A stretch of DNA of 5,457 nucleotides from positions 1 through 5,457 of the forward strand of contig QNDG01000145.1 in NCBI GenBank assembly GCA_003645915.1. The letters are read 5' to 3'. Below are positions 1-5,457 of the stretch, piece by piece. This DNA comes from Candidatus Zhuqueibacterota bacterium (GTDB lineage: Bacteria > Zhuqueibacterota > QNDG01). The notes under the pieces were generated by a model that was not told the DNA's origin, searched no databases, and saw only the letters and a program-made list of their open reading frames with translations. Made by a program: the position numbers and the translations under genes. Position 1 is the first letter of the stretch. Each line of letters begins with the position of its first letter.

Positions 1-943
1 CAGGCGGCAAAGTGAAGTTATAAATCATATGGGCTTCATCATTACCGTTACCAAAATATAATATATTGTCCTTGTGTGGGACATTGGTCTCTGTAAGAAT
101 TATACACTCCTTTTTTACTGCTTCCGTAATAATCCTCATCAATTTTACAAAAAGATGCGCTTGTTTAAGATGAATACAGGAAGTCCCTATCTCTTTCCAC
201 AGATAAGCAATTGCATCTAACCGGATCATTGAGGCGCCCTTTTTAACATAGAAGAGCAGCACATCCATCATTCTGATTAACACATCAATGCTCTTATAAT
301 TCAAATCAATCTGGTCACTACTGAATGTAGTCCACACATACACCTCTGATCCGTCCTTCTTTTTAAAGGGCGTAAGAAGAGGAAGCGCTCTCGGTCTGAA
401 CACCATTGACACATCTTCGTTCGGATCCACCTCTATTGCCAGATCTGCAAACCCATTTTCCTGATTAAGATATCTTTTAAACCATCTGCTTTTACTTGAT
501 ATATGATTAAGAACAAAATCAAACATAAGCTTGCAATGACTGTTAAAATGCTCTATATCCGGCCAGTCACCCAGTTCAGGATTGACTTTTTTATAATCAA
601 TAACAGAAAATCCATCGTCAGAAGAATAAGGGAAAAACGGCAGAATGTGTATAAAAGAAAATGCATCTTTTAAATCTTTTATATAAAAATCATAAAGAGT
701 TTTCAGGGGCTTTTCATTATCTCTTTTTAAACTGTCTCCGTATGTAATTAAAAGCACATCCTTTTCACTAAGGAAAGATTCCTCCATGCTTTTATCATAA
801 CCGTAATTCCTGATAAGATTTAATATTTCTTCTGTAGCTTCTAAAGCCTGCTGATCAGGATAAATGCTACTCATAACAGAAAATATTTTTTTGTGATATA
901 TATTACTAAAACCAAAAGTATTTTCATTCGGACCTTTTCCCAT
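1..943 (-). CDS. GH13_18 phosphorylase, glucosylglycerate phosphorylase-like (YcjM type), N-terminal part
   Basis: The first 314 residues of a gene that runs off the left edge; I translated it by hand and it is open throughout. It is a retaining GH13 subfamily 18 phosphorylase, a cytoplasmic enzyme that uses phosphate to split an alpha-glucoside and release glucose 1-phosphate. Visible motifs, in order: the first barrel strand LLITYGDSL (64-72), HILPFFPYSSDDGFSVIDY (99-117), region I DFVLNHIS (142-149), region II IRLDAIAYLWKE (240-251) with predicted nucleophile D243, and ILTETNVPHKDN (282-293) with predicted acid/base E285, then YFGNGNDEAHMIYNF. From memory the match to E. coli YcjM is close through TETNVPHKDN, the DEAHM segment and the N-terminal extension of about 60 residues that plain sucrose phosphorylases lack. 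Sucrose or sucrose-6'-phosphate phosphorylase activity is the main alternative. The family is about 560 residues long, so roughly 245 are missing. The ATG is chosen because GGAG lies 5 nt upstream (949-952). No signal peptide is seen. Confidence 0.9.
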   Translation of the reverse strand, partial: MGKGPNENTFGFSNIYHKKIFSVMSSIYPDQQALEATEEILNLIRNYGYDKSMEESFLSEKDVLLITYGDSLKRDNEKPLKTLYDFYIKDLKDAFSFIHILPFFPYSSDDGFSVIDYKKVNPELGDWPDIEHFNSHCKLMFDFVLNHISSKSRWFKRYLNQENGFADLAIEVDPNEDVSMVFRPRALPLLTPFKKKDGSEVYVWTTFSSDQIDLNYKSIDVLIRMMDVLLFYVKKGASMIRLDAIAYLWKEIGTSCIHLKQAHLFVKLMRIITEAVKKECIILTETNVPHKDNILYFGNGNDEAHMIYNFTLPP

Positions 944-981
944 TTTCTCTCCAAAACATGAAAAACTTATGCTATAATAAT

Positions 982-987
982 ATTATA
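982..987 (-). promoter_or_regulatory. possible -10 element for the phosphorylase gene
   Basis: The 53-bp gap between the two left-hand genes contains a perfect TATAAT on the minus strand. It would put a transcription start near 975 and leave a leader of about 30 nt. No acceptable -35 hexamer sits 16-18 bp upstream, and the gap is so AT-rich that TATAAT can arise by chance. No terminator-like hairpin is present in the gap, so read-through from the upstream gene remains equally likely. Confidence 0.25.
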
Positions 988-996
988 ATCCGGCTT

Positions 997-1677
997 CTAC
1001 CTGAAATCCCGCCACGAGCAAACAGTTATAAACTCATAATCAAACCATTCGCTGTTTGTATAGTGAGCTGGTGTGGTCATCTCAACATCAGTACGGGAAA
1101 AACCTTTTATTTCAGAGGGATCCCATTTTTCAGGGTTAAGCTTATCAAATAATCTCTCAAATGTAAAATCCCCTTGTTCTTCAAGATCCTTCCTCAGTTT
1201 TTCCTGTATTGCTCTTACTGCTGTTGAGCAGACTTTGAAGTTTTTTGAAAACTCAAAAACAGATATTTTTTTCTGATGCGCATATCCCAGAATCTTATTT
1301 ATCATTATATCCAGCAAGTCACCTATATCATACTTACTACCAATAAGTCCAGAAGCTGTTTCAAACATCATCTTTATATGCTTGTCCGTATATCGTCTCT
1401 TTGTGTATCTAAGAACCTTGAATTTTTGTCTTGTCTGATACTCCAGGCTTTCCCATCTTGCAACAGGATATGTCATGGAAAAAACTCTGTCATCTGCAAA
1501 GTACATTACAGTATGTGTTGGCCTCCAGTCGGAATCTTCTCCAAACAACTCTTTCTGGTAAGTACGGATACCCTTTAATCCCATAAACTTAAAAGGGTGC
1601 CTTAAGGTTGAACTTTCATCAAGAGAGATTACATCCCCCGGTTTTATTATTCTGCTTACAATTTCAGTTGTATTCAT
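997..1677 (-). CDS. permuted papain-like cysteine peptidase/amidase (YiiX/NlpC-P60-like)
   Basis: A complete 226-residue protein with no signal peptide or membrane segment, so probably cytoplasmic. The order of motifs matches the circularly permuted NlpC/P60 (YiiX-type, Peptidase_C92) fold: KPGDVISLDES (12-22), THTVMYF (54-60) with the likely catalytic H55, VFSMTYP (65-71), an aromatic/basic strand KVLRYTKRRY (87-96), the helix leading to LIGSKYDIGDLLD (111-123), and KVCSTAV (148-154) with the likely nucleophile C150. The tail TPAHYTNSEWFDYEF (202-216) resembles the late (S/T)P...(F/W)D segment of YiiX. In YiiX the Cys is followed by Ser-Glu; here it is Ser-Thr, so the third polar catalytic residue is unclear. 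Family members cleave amide, peptide, ester or lipid acyl bonds, and the substrate cannot be read from sequence. Upstream of the ATG is only a weak purine tract (AAAGAGA, about 6 nt away, with AAGGA further up). The phosphorylase gene starts 53 bp after its stop. Confidence 0.7.
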   Translation of the reverse strand: MNTTEIVSRIIKPGDVISLDESSTLRHPFKFMGLKGIRTYQKELFGEDSDWRPTHTVMYFADDRVFSMTYPVARWESLEYQTRQKFKVLRYTKRRYTDKHIKMMFETASGLIGSKYDIGDLLDIMINKILGYAHQKKISVFEFSKNFKVCSTAVRAIQEKLRKDLEEQGDFTFERLFDKLNPEKWDPSEIKGFSRTDVEMTTPAHYTNSEWFDYEFITVCSWRDFR

Positions 1678-1736
1678 TTATTTCTCTTTGTCCTTGGAAA
1701 AATCCTGATTAAAACTGCTTTGGAAACTGTTCTGAC

Positions 1737-1766
1737 ATAATAGTATTATTTAACTTTTTTTTGCAA
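1737..1766 (-). promoter_or_regulatory. probable sigma70-like promoter of the permuted-papain gene
   Basis: On the minus strand TTGCAA (1766-1761) is followed after 18 bp by TATTAT (1742-1737). That predicts a transcript start near 1730 and a leader of about 50 nt before the ATG at 1677. Both hexamers are reasonable but imperfect, and the background is AT-rich, so this is a candidate only. It is supported by position: the preceding gene ends in a strong terminator, so the downstream gene needs its own promoter. Confidence 0.4.
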
Positions 1767-1781
1767 AAATTGTTCCATTTT

Positions 1782-1812
1782 ATTAAGGGGGTTTCTGATT
1801 TAACCCTTTAAT
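1782..1812. repeat. imperfect inverted repeat upstream of the promoter
   Basis: ATTAAGGGGGTT (1782-1793) and AACCCTTTAAT (1802-1812) can pair over ten positions around an 8-nt loop, with one A/C mismatch and one bulged base. It is not followed by a T-run on either strand, so it is unlikely to be a terminator. It lies about 16 bp upstream of the candidate -35 of the 1677-997 gene, where an activator or repressor site could sit. Function is unknown. Confidence 0.35.
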
Positions 1813-1838
1813 CATTTAAATCCAAAATCTGATAAAGT

Positions 1839-1855
1839 GAAAACTTTCAGTTTTC
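1839..1855. repeat. short inverted repeat GAAAAC-tttca-GTTTTC
   Basis: Two perfect 6-nt arms are separated by 5 nt. It could be a small protein-binding palindrome or a chance AT-rich match. It lies roughly 70-100 bp upstream of the candidate promoter at 1737-1766. No T-run follows on the minus strand. Confidence 0.25.
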
Positions 1856-1900
1856 TATAATTACATTGACAAACATCAATATGTTTTATTACATCCTTTG

Positions 1901-1942
1901 GTCAGCGGGGGAGTTTATACGGCCATTGGCAAATCCGGCGAT
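1901..1942. other. GC-rich island within the AT-rich intergenic region
   Basis: By count 24 of these 42 bases are G or C, while the flanking intergenic sequence is around a quarter GC. It contains the near-palindrome GCCATTGGC (1922-1930). No gene, SD motif or terminator explains the change in composition. Read in either direction it encodes only short peptide stretches within frames that lack SD signals. A fragment of a dispersed repeat, an old gene remnant or a structured RNA element are all possible. I do not identify it. Confidence 0.35.
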
Positions 1943-1983
1943 CAAAAAGTATAATCAGAATTATCTATATAGAAAATATAACA

Positions 1984-2008
1984 TTTATTTTGATAAAATC
2001 AAAATAAA
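1984..2008. repeat. perfect 25-nt inverted repeat (11-nt arms, 3-nt centre)
   Basis: TTTATTTTGAT (1984-1994) and ATCAAAATAAA (1998-2008) are exact reverse complements around AAA. The repeat begins 3 bp beyond the terminator stem at 2012-2042, so on the minus strand it makes up the terminator's T-rich tail. It could be a second hairpin protecting the transcript's 3' end, a protein-binding palindrome, or an AT-rich coincidence. Eleven perfect pairs make pure chance less likely but not excluded in sequence this poor in GC. Confidence 0.6.
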
Positions 2009-2042
2009 ATTGGCAGACCCGGATAAAAACACCGAATCTGCC
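1999..2042 (-). terminator. intrinsic terminator of the GH2 gene
   Basis: On the minus strand GGCAGATTCGG (2042-2032) and CCGGGTCTGCC (2022-2012) form an 11-bp stem: nine Watson-Crick pairs plus two G-U wobbles, closing a 9-nt loop. The run AATTTTATTTTG follows at once. The stem begins 27 nt after the GH2 stop codon, as expected for a Rho-independent terminator. On the plus strand the same stem has two C/A mismatches in place of the wobbles, so it is clearly oriented for minus-strand transcription. A TTCTTTTATTT stretch on the other side could still give weak termination in the plus direction. Confidence 0.88.
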
Positions 2043-2069
2043 GTTCTTTTATTTGCAATTTAAAATTTA

Positions 2070-5264
<3,195 letters not shown>

Positions 5265-5285
5265 TTAAATGAGCCCGTAAACTCA

Positions 5286-5301
5286 ACACAAACGTTTGCA
5301 T
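5286..5301. promoter_or_regulatory. LacI/GalR-family operator before the GH2 gene
   Basis: ACACAAACGTTTGCAT contains the perfect 10-bp palindrome CAAACGTTTG (5289-5298) with the central CG typical of LacI-family operators. From memory, on the minus strand it agrees with the E. coli PurR consensus ACGCAAACGTTTGCGT at 14 of 16 positions. The core begins 6 bp downstream of the candidate -10 and so covers the expected transcription start, the classic place for a repressor. The regulator gene is not in the window. The inducer is presumably a sugar, inferred from the gene controlled. Confidence 0.75.
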
Positions 5302-5304
5302 AAC

Positions 5305-5333
5305 AAAATAAAAATTTTTCTCTTTAAAATCAA
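5305..5333 (-). promoter_or_regulatory. sigma70-like promoter of the GH2 gene
   Basis: On the minus strand TTGATT (5333-5328) and TATTTT (5310-5305) are separated by exactly 17 bp, each matching consensus at four of six positions. The predicted start is near 5298, inside the LacI-type operator, which leaves a leader of about 50 nt. The -35 lies only 7 bp after the stop codon of the preceding gene. The agreement between spacing, operator position and gene start makes this better than a random AT-rich match. Confidence 0.55.
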
Positions 5334-5340
5334 ACATTGT

Positions 5341-5457
5341 TTATTCTTTGGGTTGCGGATATGTGTAAATATCTCCTCTGTAGTTCTCCACAAAAACTTC
5401 ATCTGCAGAAATATTTTTTATGTAATCAGGAATAACCGGTACTTTCCCTCCTCCTCC
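5341..5457 (-). CDS. C-terminal end of a KamA-type radical-SAM aminomutase (partial)
   Basis: The last 38 codons of a gene entering from the right edge, ending in TAA at 5343-5341. The peptide begins GGGGKVPVIPDYI and continues to VENYRGDIYTYPQP. This closely recalls the tail of lysine 2,3-aminomutase, where GGGGK(I/V)PVMPNY is followed by a (L/V)RNYEG-(V/I)-x-TY segment. KamA interconverts L-alpha-lysine and L-beta-lysine using a radical-SAM [4Fe-4S] cluster and PLP; glutamate or arginine 2,3-aminomutases are related alternatives. The radical-SAM cysteines, PLP lysine and substrate aspartates lie outside the window, so specificity is open. Clostridial and Bacillus KamA extend tens of residues past this point, whereas this protein stops three residues after the YPQP segment, like short-tailed members. 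No terminator is visible before the GH2 promoter, so some read-through into the GH2 gene is possible. Confidence 0.72.
   Translation of the reverse strand, partial: GGGGKVPVIPDYIKNISADEVFVENYRGDIYTYPQPKE

Noticed and set aside
1276..1578. Plus-strand 100-codon frame opposite the permuted-papain gene
   Set aside because: It lies wholly inside a well-supported minus-strand gene, shows no family motifs and has no SD-like start.
1866..1894. Plus-strand promoter TTGACA with downstream TTACAT
   Set aside because: The -35 is perfect but the -10 at 17 bp matches only three of six positions, and no plus-strand gene or RNA signal follows.
1866..2063. Plus-strand 65-codon frame starting with TTG in the intergenic region
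   Set aside because: There is no Shine-Dalgarno sequence before the TTG or the ATG at 1881. The product is a low-complexity Lys/Tyr/Ile/Asn peptide expected from AT-rich DNA, and its 3' end is built from the GH2 terminator and adjacent palindrome.
5311..5343. Possible terminator after the KamA-like gene (AAAC-AAT-GTTT followed by GATTTT, and AAAAATTTTT)
   Set aside because: The stems are only 4-5 A/T-dominated pairs, too weak for an intrinsic terminator, and the same bases are better explained as the GH2 promoter.

Overview
The window comes from an AT-rich (roughly mid-30s % GC by eye) bacterial genome. All four recognisable genes are on the minus strand, so in reading order the layout runs from the right end of the window to the left. 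Shine-Dalgarno-like purine tracts precede the two start codons upstream of the glycosidase and the phosphorylase. The glycosidase also has a cleavable-type signal peptide. Together these suggest an SD-using, probably Gram-negative heterotroph. They argue mildly against Bacteroidota, where SD motifs are rare. I cannot place the lineage further.

In transcription order: (1) 5457-5341, the last 38 codons of a radical-SAM gene of the lysine 2,3-aminomutase (KamA) type, recognised from its GGGGK(V/I)P tail. (2) 5340-5247, a compact intergenic region with a sigma70-like promoter and, overlapping its expected start point, a LacI/GalR-family operator (palindrome CAAACGTTTG). (3) 5246-2070, a complete 1058-residue exported GH2 glycosidase with full LacZ architecture. 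Both catalytic glutamates are present, but several residues that line the LacZ galactose pocket are changed. (4) A strong intrinsic terminator just after it (2042-1999), whose U-tract runs into a perfect 25-nt inverted repeat. (5) About 390 bp without a convincing gene (1678-2069), holding small inverted repeats, a short GC-rich island and a probable promoter. (6) 1677-997, a 226-residue protein with the permuted papain-like (YiiX/NlpC-P60-like) layout. (7) 943-1, the first 314 residues of a GH13_18 phosphorylase very close to E. coli YcjM (glucosylglycerate phosphorylase), cut by the left edge.

The functional picture has two parts. The exported GH2 enzyme, under its own LacI-type control, probably releases a sugar from an oligosaccharide outside the cytoplasm. 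The phosphorylase probably works in the cytoplasm, using phosphate to split an alpha-glucoside such as glucosylglycerate into glucose 1-phosphate. The permuted-papain gene lies 53 bp upstream of the phosphorylase with no terminator between them, so the two may be co-transcribed, but no shared pathway is evident. I see no mobile element, CRISPR array, tRNA or rRNA, and nothing that amounts to a clearly new multi-gene system. The items most worth a second look are the altered GH2 active site, the operator/promoter arrangement, the permuted-papain protein and the structured intergenic region at 1780-2045.
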